A DNA stretch of 64,000 bases. Source: UBA11740 sp049273695 (GTDB lineage: Bacteria; Acidobacteriota; Blastocatellia; Pyrinomonadales; Pyrinomonadaceae). Position 1 is the stretch's first letter. Every line of letters starts with the position of its first letter. Location: NCBI GenBank assembly GCA_049273695.1, contig JBASRE010000044.1, positions 98,382 to 162,381 on the forward strand. Reading direction: 5' to 3'. Positions 16,803 to 24,051 of this stretch are shown here, piece after piece. The position numbers were made by a program, and so were the translations under genes. Below the pieces are notes generated by a model. The model saw only the letters and a program-made list of their open reading frames with translations. It made no database searches and had not been told where the DNA came from.

Positions 16803-18392
16803 ATGTCCTTCGCCTCTGTTTATTCAGATATGGCCACAACTACGAAAGATAAAGAGCATCTCGCGGACGGAATCACCACCTCAGTTTGGGTCGCAACTGC
16901 GGACACGCCAGCGCAAAAGCCGCTGGCGAAAGACACAAGCTCTGACGTCGTGATCATCGGCGCCGGCATCGCTGGACTAACCACCGCGTACCTGCTGGCG
17001 CAGGAGGAGAAGTCGGTCGTCGTGCTGGACGATGGGCCCATCGGCGGTGGGATGACTTCGCGCACAACGGCGCACCTCTCGAACGCGCTCGACGATCGCT
17101 ACTTTGAATTGGAGCGATTGTTTGGTGAAGAGGGAGCGCGGCTGGCTGGGCAGAGTCACACCGCGGCCATCGATCGCGTCGAGGCCATCGTCAACCAGGA
17201 GAAGATCGAGTGTGAGTTCCAGCGGACGGACGGCTATTTATTTCTGCCGGCGAATGGCCGCGTAAAGGTTCTGGAGGACGAATTGCCCGCGGCGCATCGT
17301 GCAGGACTCACTGAAGTTCAGCGCCTGGAACGAGCGCCGCTCGAGTTTTGGGACACGGGGCCGTGTTTGCACTTTCCGCGGCAGGCCGAATTCCATCCGT
17401 TGCTTTACCTGAACGGATTGGTGCGTGCGATTGAACGGGACGGGGGCAAGGTTTACACCGGCACGCACGCCGACGAAGTTGAAGGCGGCGACGACGCACA
17501 CGTCACCACCAGCAGCGGCTACGACATCAAGTGCCGTGGCATAGTTGTGGCCACAAACACCCCGGTGAACGATCTCTTCGCGATTCACACGAAACAAGCT
17601 CCGTACACCACGTACGTGATCGGCGCGCGCATTCCGAAAGGATCAGTGCCGTCGATCCTGCTTTGGGACGCGCCACCCGATCTCTGGGATGCGTATCACT
17701 ACATTCGTGTCACTTCTGGTGAAGGTCACGACGTGCTGGTTGTTGGCGGCGAGGATCACAAGACAGGCCAGCAGCACGACTGCGCGCAGCGCTGGGGCAA
17801 GCTCGAGCAGTGGACGCGCAATCGTTTTCCGATGGCTGAAGAGATCGAGTTCCGCTGGTCGGGCCAGGTGATGGAGCCTTATGACGGTCTCGCTTACATC
17901 GGCCGCAATCCGCTCGATTCCGACAATGTGTTTATCGCCACGGGCGATTCGGGCATGGGCATGACACACGGCACCATCGCGGGCATGCTCATCACCGATC
18001 TGATTATGGAACGCGAGAATCCCTGGGCCGAACTCTATGATCCTTCGCGCAAAACTCTGAGCGCAGCGAAAGACTTCGTGGCCGAAAACATGAACGTGAT
18101 GGCCCAGTACACGGATCTGGTTACGTCCGGCGAAGTCGATTCAGAGGACGAGATTGCCAAAGGCGAAGGCGCTGTCCTGCGCAGCGGTCTAAGCAAAGTG
18201 GCCGTCTATCGCGACGGTGAGGGCACGGTACATCGCATGTCGGCCATCTGCGTGCATCTCGGTTGCGTCGTGGCGTGGAACGGATGCGAGAAGACCTGGG
18301 ACTGCCCATGTCACGGCTCGCGGTACGATCGATTCGGCAGCGTGTTCTGCGGACCCGCTAACAAAGATCTACCACCCGTCGAAGAGTCCTGA
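16803..18392 (+). CDS. FAD-dependent oxidoreductase (DadA-type) fused to a Rieske [2Fe-2S] domain
   Basis: The 529-residue protein has an N-terminal FAD-binding Rossmann fold: VVIIGAGIAGLTTAYLLAQE near residues 50-70, with Glu/Asp at the end of strand two. A DAO-type substrate domain follows, and a second FAD contact lies in NVFIATGDSGMGMTHGTIAG near 380. The C-terminal about 100 residues form a Rieske domain with CVHLGC and CPCHGS, supplying the two Cys-X-His pairs. Such fusions are common in Acidobacteria and Proteobacteria, but their substrates are unknown. There is no signal peptide, so it is likely cytoplasmic. The C-terminus is short after GSVFCGPANKDLPP, ending just past the cluster-binding loops. 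Confidence 0.88.
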   Translation: MSFASVYSDMATTTKDKEHLADGITTSVWVATADTPAQKPLAKDTSSDVVIIGAGIAGLTTAYLLAQEEKSVVVLDDGPIGGGMTSRTTAHLSNALDDRYFELERLFGEEGARLAGQSHTAAIDRVEAIVNQEKIECEFQRTDGYLFLPANGRVKVLEDELPAAHRAGLTEVQRLERAPLEFWDTGPCLHFPRQAEFHPLLYLNGLVRAIERDGGKVYTGTHADEVEGGDDAHVTTSSGYDIKCRGIVVATNTPVNDLFAIHTKQAPYTTYVIGARIPKGSVPSILLWDAPPDLWDAYHYIRVTSGEGHDVLVVGGEDHKTGQQHDCAQRWGKLEQWTRNRFPMAEEIEFRWSGQVMEPYDGLAYIGRNPLDSDNVFIATGDSGMGMTHGTIAGMLITDLIMERENPWAELYDPSRKTLSAAKDFVAENMNVMAQYTDLVTSGEVDSEDEIAKGEGAVLRSGLSKVAVYRDGEGTVHRMSAICVHLGCVVAWNGCEKTWDCPCHGSRYDRFGSVFCGPANKDLPPVEES

Positions 18393-18416
18393 ACGATCAT
18401 ACTCGTAGGTGTGTTT

Positions 18417-18514
18417 TCTCTGTGCGGCTCTGTGGTTCTCGGTGTCTCTGTGGTTTAGTTCTTAAAAACAAATTCACCACAGAGACACGGAGTTCCACAA
18501 AGCCCCACAGAGAT
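18417..18514. repeat. CTCTGTG-family inverted repeat, copy 1
   Basis: The left arm (18417-18456) and right arm (18474-18514) are imperfect reverse complements. They are built from roughly period-8 units such as GTGTCTCTGTGG, facing CCACAGAGACAC. They enclose an AT-rich loop of about 17 bp. Further copies are at 21226-21331 and 30321-30418. It fills the gap between the Rieske oxidoreductase and a thioesterase gene. Confidence 0.8.
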
Positions 18515-18578
18515 TCTGAAACCAGGACACTACCGATCGTCCATTTACGATTCAGCCTTCACGCCTTACTATCGTGCG

Positions 18579-18953
18579 ATGAACGCTGATCCCGCAATTC
18601 GCATCACGATGCTGCCGCGCGACACGAACTCGCAGGGCACGATCTTCGGTGGCGTCATTCTCAGCTACATCGACATGGCGGGCGCGATCGAAGCGCATCG
18701 TCGCACGGGGATGGAGCGGTTCGTCACCGTCGCCATGCGCGAGATTATCTTCCATGAGCCCGTCTTCGTCGGCGACCTGGTCAGCTTTTTTTCCGAGACA
18801 GTCAAGATCGGCACTACGTCGATTACGACCCGAGTTATCGTAGAAGCCGAGCGGTACGGATCGCCGGGAGTGAAGGCTCGCGTAACGGAAGCGGAAGTCA
18901 TTTACGTCGCGGTGGATCGGGACGGGAAGAAGAGAGAGATCAAGGCGAAATGA
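18579..18953 (+). CDS. Acyl-CoA thioesterase, hotdog fold (YciA-like)
   Basis: The 124-residue product is a single hotdog domain. The sequence NSQGTIFGGVILSYIDMAGA contains the family's catalytic Asp on the long helix after the GG turn. HEPVFVGDLVSFFSETVKIG and TSITTRVIVEAER match YciA/BACH-type thioesterases, which hydrolyse a range of acyl-CoAs in the cytoplasm. The stop codon is immediately followed by the TTTGGAGTGCGC repeat that separates it from the convergent PaaI-like gene. The presence of two thioesterases near a CoA ligase fits acyl-CoA turnover. Confidence 0.88.
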   Translation: MNADPAIRITMLPRDTNSQGTIFGGVILSYIDMAGAIEAHRRTGMERFVTVAMREIIFHEPVFVGDLVSFFSETVKIGTTSITTRVIVEAERYGSPGVKARVTEAEVIYVAVDRDGKKREIKAK

Positions 18954-19059
18954 TTTGGAGTGCGCTGGCAGAGCGTGGCGGCGACGGCGCTTTGGATGAT
19001 TAAACCGAACTTGGCAACGCGCTGATCCAAAGCGCCGCCACGGTCGGCGCACTCCAAAA
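18954..19059. repeat. TTTGGAGTGCGC-family inverted repeat, copy 1
   Basis: The termini TTTGGAGTGCGC and GCGCACTCCAAA are perfect reverse complements. Internal segments (GACGGCGCTTTGGAT and ATCCAAAGCGCCGCC) also pair. The element fills exactly the space between two convergent genes: it begins at the base after one stop codon and ends at the base before the other. It could act as a bidirectional terminator. A second copy is at 42153-42246. Confidence 0.8.
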
Positions 19060-19521
19060 TCACCAGCGATGATAGGCGGGATGACCCGGCTTCACCGCCA
19101 CGAAAGTTCCGCGACAAGTAGCAGTTACTTTGCCGCGCGCGATTAACTCACCTTCGACGATCGCTCGATCTTCTTTTAATTCAACTACCCGCGCTCGCAG
19201 TTCAACTGGCCCGTCAGTCGGCGTCGGTCTCAGCAAAGTGATCGTGTAGTCGGCAGTGACCGTGCACGGCGGACGATCGACTCCGGCGTGCTTCATCAGG
19301 TGATATGCCGCTGTCCAGTTGCAGTGACAGTCCAGCAGCGTGCCGATGATGCCGCCGCTCAACATTCCGGGGAAGGCCTCCTGATAAGTTTCGGGGTTGA
19401 AAGTGGCGACCACTTCATCACCTTCGGGAAAGCTGCGAATGTGCAGCCCTTTCTCGTTCGCGGGGCCACAGCCGAAACACGCCATATTCGGCGCGTAAGT
19501 TTCCTGGATACTTTTTTCCAT
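19060..19521 (-). CDS. PaaI-family hotdog thioesterase
   Basis: The 153-residue product contains a hotdog domain. ACFGCGPANEKGLHIRSF near the start and FPGMLSGGIIGTLLDCHCNW in the centre match the PaaI/4HBT-like thioesterases. It probably hydrolyses aryl- or acyl-CoA esters. It lies directly downstream of the benzoate-CoA-ligase-like gene on the same strand, which suggests an aromatic-acid role. The ATG at 19521 has no ribosome-binding site because the upstream sequence is a GTCCAAA repeat array. The frame can be read upstream through that array, but those residues are repeat-derived. Confidence 0.85.
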   Translation of the reverse strand: MEKSIQETYAPNMACFGCGPANEKGLHIRSFPEGDEVVATFNPETYQEAFPGMLSGGIIGTLLDCHCNWTAAYHLMKHAGVDRPPCTVTADYTITLLRPTPTDGPVELRARVVELKEDRAIVEGELIARGKVTATCRGTFVAVKPGHPAYHRW

Positions 19522-19530
19522 AAGTCGAAT

Positions 19531-19603
19531 GTCCAAGGTCCAAAGTCCAACGTCCAAGTGCGCGTCTTCAATGACGTTGGACATTGGACGTTGGACTTTG
19601 GAC
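19531..19603. repeat. Period-7 GTCCAAA repeat with inverted arms, short form
   Basis: The left arm 19531-19557 (units such as GTCCAAG, GTCCAAA and GTCCAAC) and right arm 19577-19603 (TTGGACA, TTGGACG and TTGGACT) are reverse complements around a 19-bp spacer. The right arm forms the last codons and stop of the CoA ligase gene. The left arm abuts the thioesterase start. There is no gene inside. A larger relative is at 21762-21963. Confidence 0.8.
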
Positions 19604-21154
19604 TTGCCGTAACTGCTCACGCAGCTTGAACCGCTGGATTTTTCCGGTCGCAGTGTAAGGCAGTTCTGAAACAAAGATGTAGCGACGCGGTTGTTTGAAT
19701 CTCGGCAGTGCGGATTCGCACAACGCGCGCAAGGCTTGCTCCACTATCTCTTCACCGTCGTTTTCGTTTGCACGCACGATGAACGCACACACGCATGACA
19801 AGTTGTCTTTGTCGAGTCCTTCGACGACGGCCGCAGCGCGAATCTTGTCGCACTTCAAGAGCACGCCTTCGACTTCGACGGGTGAAACCCATTGGCCTGT
19901 CGGTTTAAAGCAGTCATCACTGCGGCCCATGTGCCACCAGAATCCGTCCGCATCCTGACGATACAAATCTCCCGTGCGCGCCCACCCTTCGACGAACGTA
20001 TGCGCCGAAGTTTCCTGCCGCTGCCAGTACCGGCTTGCCGCACTCGCGCCACGGATCCAGAGATTTCCTTCCGCGCCTGGCGCCACCGGCGCCCCTTCAT
20101 GATCGATCAGCTTTGCGTCGTAGCCCTTCACGAGCCGTCCGCTGCTGCCGTAGCGCGCCTCGGCTTTGTGATTCGAGATGAACATGTGCAGCATCTCTGT
20201 CGAACCGATGCCGTCGAGCACTTCCACGCCGAGTGTTCGCTGCCAATCTTCGCCCAGTTGCGCGGGCAGCGCTTCGCCCGCCGAAACGCACATGCGCAGG
20301 CTCGAACAGTCGAGCGGCGCAACATTCCGGTGATGTTCGAGCAGCATGCGATAGACGACCGGCACACCAAAGAAGATTGTCGGCCGATAGTCGCGGAAGA
20401 TACGCGACACGACTTCCGGCGTGGGTTTCTCACGACACAAGATCGTGGTGAAGCCGTTCAGCAGGGGAAACGTGAACGCGTTGCCCAGGCCGTACGCGAA
20501 CGGCAGACGCGACGATGAAAACAAGCGGTCGCCTTCACGCAGACGCAAAACCTCCTGGCAGAACGTTTCGTTCGTGTAGAAGATGTCGGCCTGACTATGC
20601 ACGGCGCCTTTTGGTTCGCCGGTGCTGCCGGAGGTGTAAAGAATAAAAGCGTCGGCGCCTAGAGTCGTACTACTACTGGAAAAGTCACCGGCAAGTGGTC
20701 GTTGTTCAGCGACGTCGAATCGCGTCACGTGAATGTTTGAAACGAACGGGTCAGTGTCGCCGTCGCGTCTCACAACCAGCAGCTTCAGATCGGCGTCTGC
20801 CTGGTTTTCATCTCCGAACAGTGATGGCGCCGCTTGATTTTCAACAATGACGAGGCGCGCACCGCAATCCTTCAGGATGATCATCTGCTCGCTTTTCCGG
20901 AGCGCCATGTTGATGGGCACAGCGATAGCCCCGAGCGAAATGACTGCGACGAACGACGCTATGAATTCCGGAGAGTCGTTGAGGAGGATCGCCACTCGAT
21001 CGCCGGCGCGCAAATCGAGCGCGTTCAGTTTCTCGGCGGTCTCGAGCGTCAGTGCGCGCAGTTCGCCGTAAGTGATTTCGCGTTGCTCGAACATGACGGC
21101 GACGCGCGCGTCACGCTCAGGCTTGAAGATTTCTGCGAAGAGATTAGCCGCCAA
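19568..21154 (-). CDS. Acyl/aryl-CoA synthetase, benzoate-CoA ligase family
   Basis: The 528-residue protein belongs to the ANL adenylate-forming enzymes. Motifs are the phosphate loop YTSGSTGEPKGAVHS near 175-190, then GIGSTEMLHMFISN (A5) near 310. The TGDLYRQDADGFWWHMGRSDD motif (A7/A8 hinge) comes near 400, and the catalytic Lys is in YTATGKIQRFKLRE near 510. The overall pattern fits benzoate-CoA ligase-type enzymes, which activate aromatic acids with ATP and CoA in the cytoplasm. The last 12 residues (QVQSPTSNVQRH) and the stop are translated from a GTCCAAA repeat, so the native C-terminus ended near LREQLR. Confidence 0.87.
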   Translation of the reverse strand: MAANLFAEIFKPERDARVAVMFEQREITYGELRALTLETAEKLNALDLRAGDRVAILLNDSPEFIASFVAVISLGAIAVPINMALRKSEQMIILKDCGARLVIVENQAAPSLFGDENQADADLKLLVVRRDGDTDPFVSNIHVTRFDVAEQRPLAGDFSSSSTTLGADAFILYTSGSTGEPKGAVHSQADIFYTNETFCQEVLRLREGDRLFSSSRLPFAYGLGNAFTFPLLNGFTTILCREKPTPEVVSRIFRDYRPTIFFGVPVVYRMLLEHHRNVAPLDCSSLRMCVSAGEALPAQLGEDWQRTLGVEVLDGIGSTEMLHMFISNHKAEARYGSSGRLVKGYDAKLIDHEGAPVAPGAEGNLWIRGASAASRYWQRQETSAHTFVEGWARTGDLYRQDADGFWWHMGRSDDCFKPTGQWVSPVEVEGVLLKCDKIRAAAVVEGLDKDNLSCVCAFIVRANENDGEEIVEQALRALCESALPRFKQPRRYIFVSELPYTATGKIQRFKLREQLRQVQSPTSNVQRH

Positions 21155-21225
21155 AGTGGCTCAGACTTTATTCCCGTGTTGCGGACTTCGCAACATCCTT
21201 CCGGGGTAGTGACCTAATTTCAGAA

Positions 21226-21331
21226 TCTCTGTGAGATTCGGTGGAACTCCGTGTCTCTGTGGTGAATTTATCTTAGCCATTACCACACCACAGAGACACG
21301 GAGTTCCACAGAGCATGCACAGAGAAAGACA
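21226..21331. repeat. CTCTGTG-family inverted repeat, copy 2
   Basis: This is the best-preserved copy. The inner arms GGAACTCCGTGTCTCTGTGG plus TG, and their reverse complement, pair perfectly over 22 bp. They are separated by an AT-rich loop of about 20 bp (21265-21284). Outer CTCTGTG units extend both arms. It fills most of the gap between the CoA ligase start and a rightward orphan gene. Confidence 0.82.
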
Positions 21332-21400
21332 AATTAAGACCCCTCCCTTCCGCTGCTGTCGATTTGAGAGTTCCTTAAGGCTGTGGTTTGATGAGAGCAA

Positions 21401-21763
21401 ATGCCCGTCGTCAAGAAACGAAACCAACAGACCGAATCGCGGTTGCTGCTTGAATCCGGTGACCCGGTTGAGTTGCCGCCGGCCGAAATTGCCGACAGCG
21501 CCGTGCTGGTTCAGTTCGACAAACTCAAGCCGTTCATTCCCGAGTTGCTGGAAGAGCTACGCGATGGAACCACTGCCGAACCAATCGCAGTAATGAACGA
21601 TGGAGCGACCTTCGCCATTCACGGCGATACGCGCACATTCTGGGTCAAGCTATGGCACGCAGCCGGTACCGAGTTAGGAAAGATCGAGCGTGTACAGGTG
21701 ATCAGTTGCATACCTTCGACGCGCGGCCTGAATGTCGTCATCGGCGACGAGCCTCAAGAATAG
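21401..21763 (+). CDS. Small protein of unknown function
   Basis: The 120-residue, Lys/Glu-rich protein has no signal peptide, no membrane segment and no motif that I recognise. A predicted alpha/beta pattern is visible, with strands near TAEPIAVMNDGATFAIHG and VQVISCIPSTRGLNVVIG. Only a weak purine-rich sequence precedes the ATG. The TAG stop is read from the first bases of the GTCCAAA array that follows, so the original 3' end may lie elsewhere. Codon use is like the neighbours, which supports a real gene. Confidence 0.6.
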   Translation: MPVVKKRNQQTESRLLLESGDPVELPPAEIADSAVLVQFDKLKPFIPELLEELRDGTTAEPIAVMNDGATFAIHGDTRTFWVKLWHAAGTELGKIERVQVISCIPSTRGLNVVIGDEPQE

Positions 21764-21963
21764 TCCAAAGTCCAAAGTCCCAGGTCCAACGTCAGAGTCC
21801 AAGGCCCAAAGTCCAAAGTCCAAAGTTTAAAGTCCAAGGTCCAAAGTCCAACGCCCAAAGTTTAAAGTCCAAGGTCCAACGTCAGAGTCCAAGGCCCAAA
21901 GTCCAAAGTCCAACGTGTCCGGAATCGCCTTTGACATTGGACATTGGACGTTGGACATTGGAC
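21762..21963. repeat. Period-7 GTCCAAA repeat array, long form
   Basis: The left part (21762-21917) is a degenerate tandem array of heptamers (AAAGTCC, AAGGTCC, AACGTCC, AAAGTTT). It contains an internal longer duplication of a roughly 60-bp block that includes AACGTCAGAGTCC. After a spacer of about 14 bp, the right part (21932-21963) carries the reverse complement (GACATTGGACATTGGACG). The array replaces the expected leader of the nucleotidyltransferase gene that begins 22 bp later. Confidence 0.82.
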
Positions 21964-21985
21964 TAAGAGTTAAACCTTGGACTGA

Positions 21986-23377
21986 ATGGCGACGATCCCC
22001 AGTGAGGTTTTGGAAATCGCTCGCGCGGTGCGCGATGAAGGCGGCCGCGCGCTGCTCGTGGGCGGCTGTGTGCGCGATGAACTGATGGGACAGCGCCCCA
22101 AGGATTGGGATCTCGAAGTTTACGGCATTCAACCGGCGCGAATGCGTGAACTGCTCGATCAGTTCGGCAGTGTGAATGTCGTCGGGGAAGCCTTCACGGT
22201 TTACAAACTGGGCGCGCACCTGGATGTTTCCGTACCGCGGCGGGAACGAAAGACTGGCCGAGGCCATCGCGGGTTCTTTATTGAAGGCGATCCGTCGATG
22301 TCTATCGAAGAAGCAGCGCGCCGGCGCGACTTTACTGTCAATGCGATCCTGCAGGATCCGCTAACGCAGGAAATTCTCGATCCTTTCAATGGCCGCGCTG
22401 ATCTCAGCAGCAAATTACTGCGGGCCGTGTCGCCCGACACGTTCGCAGATGACAGTCTGCGCGTTCTTCGGGCCGCCCAGTTCGCCGCGCGTTTCGAATT
22501 TGAACTTGAGCCGCAGACGGCGGAGCTTTGCCGCTCAATCGATCTTTCCGACTTGCCGGCCGAACGCGTCTGGGGCGAGATGGAAAAGCTTTTGTTGCGC
22601 GCGCCACGGCCTTCGATCGGATTGAAATGGCTGCGCGAACTTCGCGCGGTCGATCAATTGTTCCCGGAGCTAAACGCGCTGATCGATGTGCCTCAGGAAC
22701 CGGAATGGCATCCGGAAGGTGACGTCTGGATTCACACGCTGCTGACCGTCGACTGCGCGCGCGAATCAATTGACGATTTGCCGTACGCGAAACAAGTGAC
22801 TGTGATGCTGGCCGCGCTCGCTCATGATTTTGGCAAGCCCGCCACCACTGCTTTTATCGACGGTCGCATTCGTTCGCGCGAGCACGAAGAACGGGGCGTC
22901 CCACCGACGATCAGCTTTCTCGATCGGTTGAACCTTCACACGCTCGATGGCTATGACGTGCGCGCGCAGGTGATTGCAATTGTCCGCGATCATCTGAAGC
23001 CGGGTGAGTTCTTCAAGCAGCGTGAGGAAGTCAGCGTCGGCGCGTTTCGCCGTCTGGCGCGTAAGTGCGATCCGGATTTGCTTTATCGAGTTGCGAAAGC
23101 AGATTCGCTCGGCCGCAACGCGGAATGGGTGCCAAAACAAAAATGGTTCGACGCGGAAGCTCAGGAATGGTTTATCGAACGGGTCCGCGAACTTGAGTTG
23201 CAGGATGGCGCGCCCGCGCCAATCCTGCTGGGCCGCCATCTGCTGGAGATGGGAATGCAGCCGGGGCCGCGCGTGGGTGAAATCACGAGAGCAGTTTACG
23301 AGATGCAGTTGGACGGGCGGGTCACGTCGCTGGATGAAGCGCAGCGCGCGGCTGCCATTTTAATATCAGAGACATAG
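21986..23377 (+). CDS. cca: CCA tRNA nucleotidyltransferase / poly(A) polymerase family with HD domain
   Basis: The 463-residue protein has the class II polymerase-beta-like nucleotidyltransferase head (LLVGGCVRDELMG near 23-36 and DWDLEVYG with the metal-binding D-x-D near 42). The RNA-binding neck includes RRRDFTVNAIL and RVLRAAQFAARFEFE. A C-terminal HD phosphohydrolase domain shows LAALAHDFGKPATT near 275. The HD-containing form resembles bacterial Cca enzymes that repair tRNA 3' CCA ends. A PcnB role is less likely but cannot be excluded. No ribosome-binding site is visible because repeat DNA ends 22 bp before the ATG. Confidence 0.88.
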   Translation: MATIPSEVLEIARAVRDEGGRALLVGGCVRDELMGQRPKDWDLEVYGIQPARMRELLDQFGSVNVVGEAFTVYKLGAHLDVSVPRRERKTGRGHRGFFIEGDPSMSIEEAARRRDFTVNAILQDPLTQEILDPFNGRADLSSKLLRAVSPDTFADDSLRVLRAAQFAARFEFELEPQTAELCRSIDLSDLPAERVWGEMEKLLLRAPRPSIGLKWLRELRAVDQLFPELNALIDVPQEPEWHPEGDVWIHTLLTVDCARESIDDLPYAKQVTVMLAALAHDFGKPATTAFIDGRIRSREHEERGVPPTISFLDRLNLHTLDGYDVRAQVIAIVRDHLKPGEFFKQREEVSVGAFRRLARKCDPDLLYRVAKADSLGRNAEWVPKQKWFDAEAQEWFIERVRELELQDGAPAPILLGRHLLEMGMQPGPRVGEITRAVYEMQLDGRVTSLDEAQRAAAILISET

Positions 23378-23416
23378 ACTTTTTTCGGTGAATCTATTGT
23401 GCTTTAATGAGGAATC

Positions 23417-23680
23417 ATGGCGACCGCGACTGAACATCTTTACGTTTCCAGCAACGATCAGATTCTGAGCGGAGAGCCAATCATCCGAGGAACCAGAACA
23501 CCTGTGCGGGCAATCGTGGAGATGTGGCGAACGGGCATGGATCCGGCAGAAATCCCCAAGCACTTGCCGCACTTAACGCTCGCGCAAGTGTTTGACGCTC
23601 TCAGCTACTACAGTGATCATCGGGACGAAATAGATTTATACATCGGACGAAATCGAGTCCCTGACGATCTGTTGACCTAA
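23417..23680 (+). CDS. DUF433 antitoxin-like protein
   Basis: The 87-residue protein matches the DUF433 family: ILSGEPIIRGTRTPVRAIVE, then DPAEIPKHLPHLTLAQVFDALSYY. This is a winged helix-turn-helix-like fold usually found as the first gene of a toxin-antitoxin pair. It is followed 13 bp later by a DUF5615 PIN-like gene, the usual partner. A GAGGAAT sequence lies just before the ATG. It likely binds and neutralises the partner and represses the operon, by analogy. Confidence 0.82.
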   Translation: MATATEHLYVSSNDQILSGEPIIRGTRTPVRAIVEMWRTGMDPAEIPKHLPHLTLAQVFDALSYYSDHRDEIDLYIGRNRVPDDLLT

Positions 23681-23693
23681 ACCCTTCCTGTGC

Positions 23694-23963
23694 GTGAGTC
23701 AGATATTCATTGAACTGTATCTCGACGAGGACGTCAGCATCCGGTTGGCGGACCTGTTGCGTGCTCGTGGTTTTATTGTTAACACAACTTTGGACGCCGG
23801 AAACTTGGGCCGCTCGGATCGCGAACAATTGAAATACGCTGCGGAGAGAAAGCTTTCGTTACTAACGCATAACCGGGCGGATTTTGAGGCGTTAGCGCAG
23901 CACTATTTCTCGGCTGGTGTTACGCATCACGGAATAATCGTTGCAGTTCGCCGTCCAGCATGA
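23694..23963 (+). CDS. DUF5615 PIN-like toxin, apparently truncated by an in-frame TGA
   Basis: The 89-residue product starts at GTG and has the DUF5615 PIN-like pattern: YLDEDVSIRLADLLRARGF, then TLLTHNRADFEAL-like residues (SLLTHNRADFEAL) and HHGIIVAVRRPA. The acidic residues (D-E-D near 11-13, D in NRAD) are the presumed nuclease site. The TGA at 23961-23963 cuts the domain short. The same frame stays open to a TGA at 24027-24029 and would add EIAARLFPILNSRTSKKF and four more residues, which resembles the normal C-terminal helix. So this is a nonsense-truncated or read-through toxin. Its partner is the DUF433 gene 13 bp upstream. Confidence 0.78.
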   Translation: MSQIFIELYLDEDVSIRLADLLRARGFIVNTTLDAGNLGRSDREQLKYAAERKLSLLTHNRADFEALAQHYFSAGVTHHGIIVAVRRPA

Positions 23964-24051
23964 GAGATCGCGGCCAGGCTTTTCCCGATCTTAAACTCAC
24001 GTACGAGCAAGAAGTTCAGAACCAAGTGATTTACATTTAGGAGACGCACTT

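Noticed and set aside
21762..21963. CRISPR-like tandem repeats
   Set aside because: Units are 7 bp without spacers, the array ends in an inverted arm, and no cas gene is near.
22766..23239. Leftward 157-residue frame inside cca
   Set aside because: It is antisense to the HD-domain coding sequence without homology.
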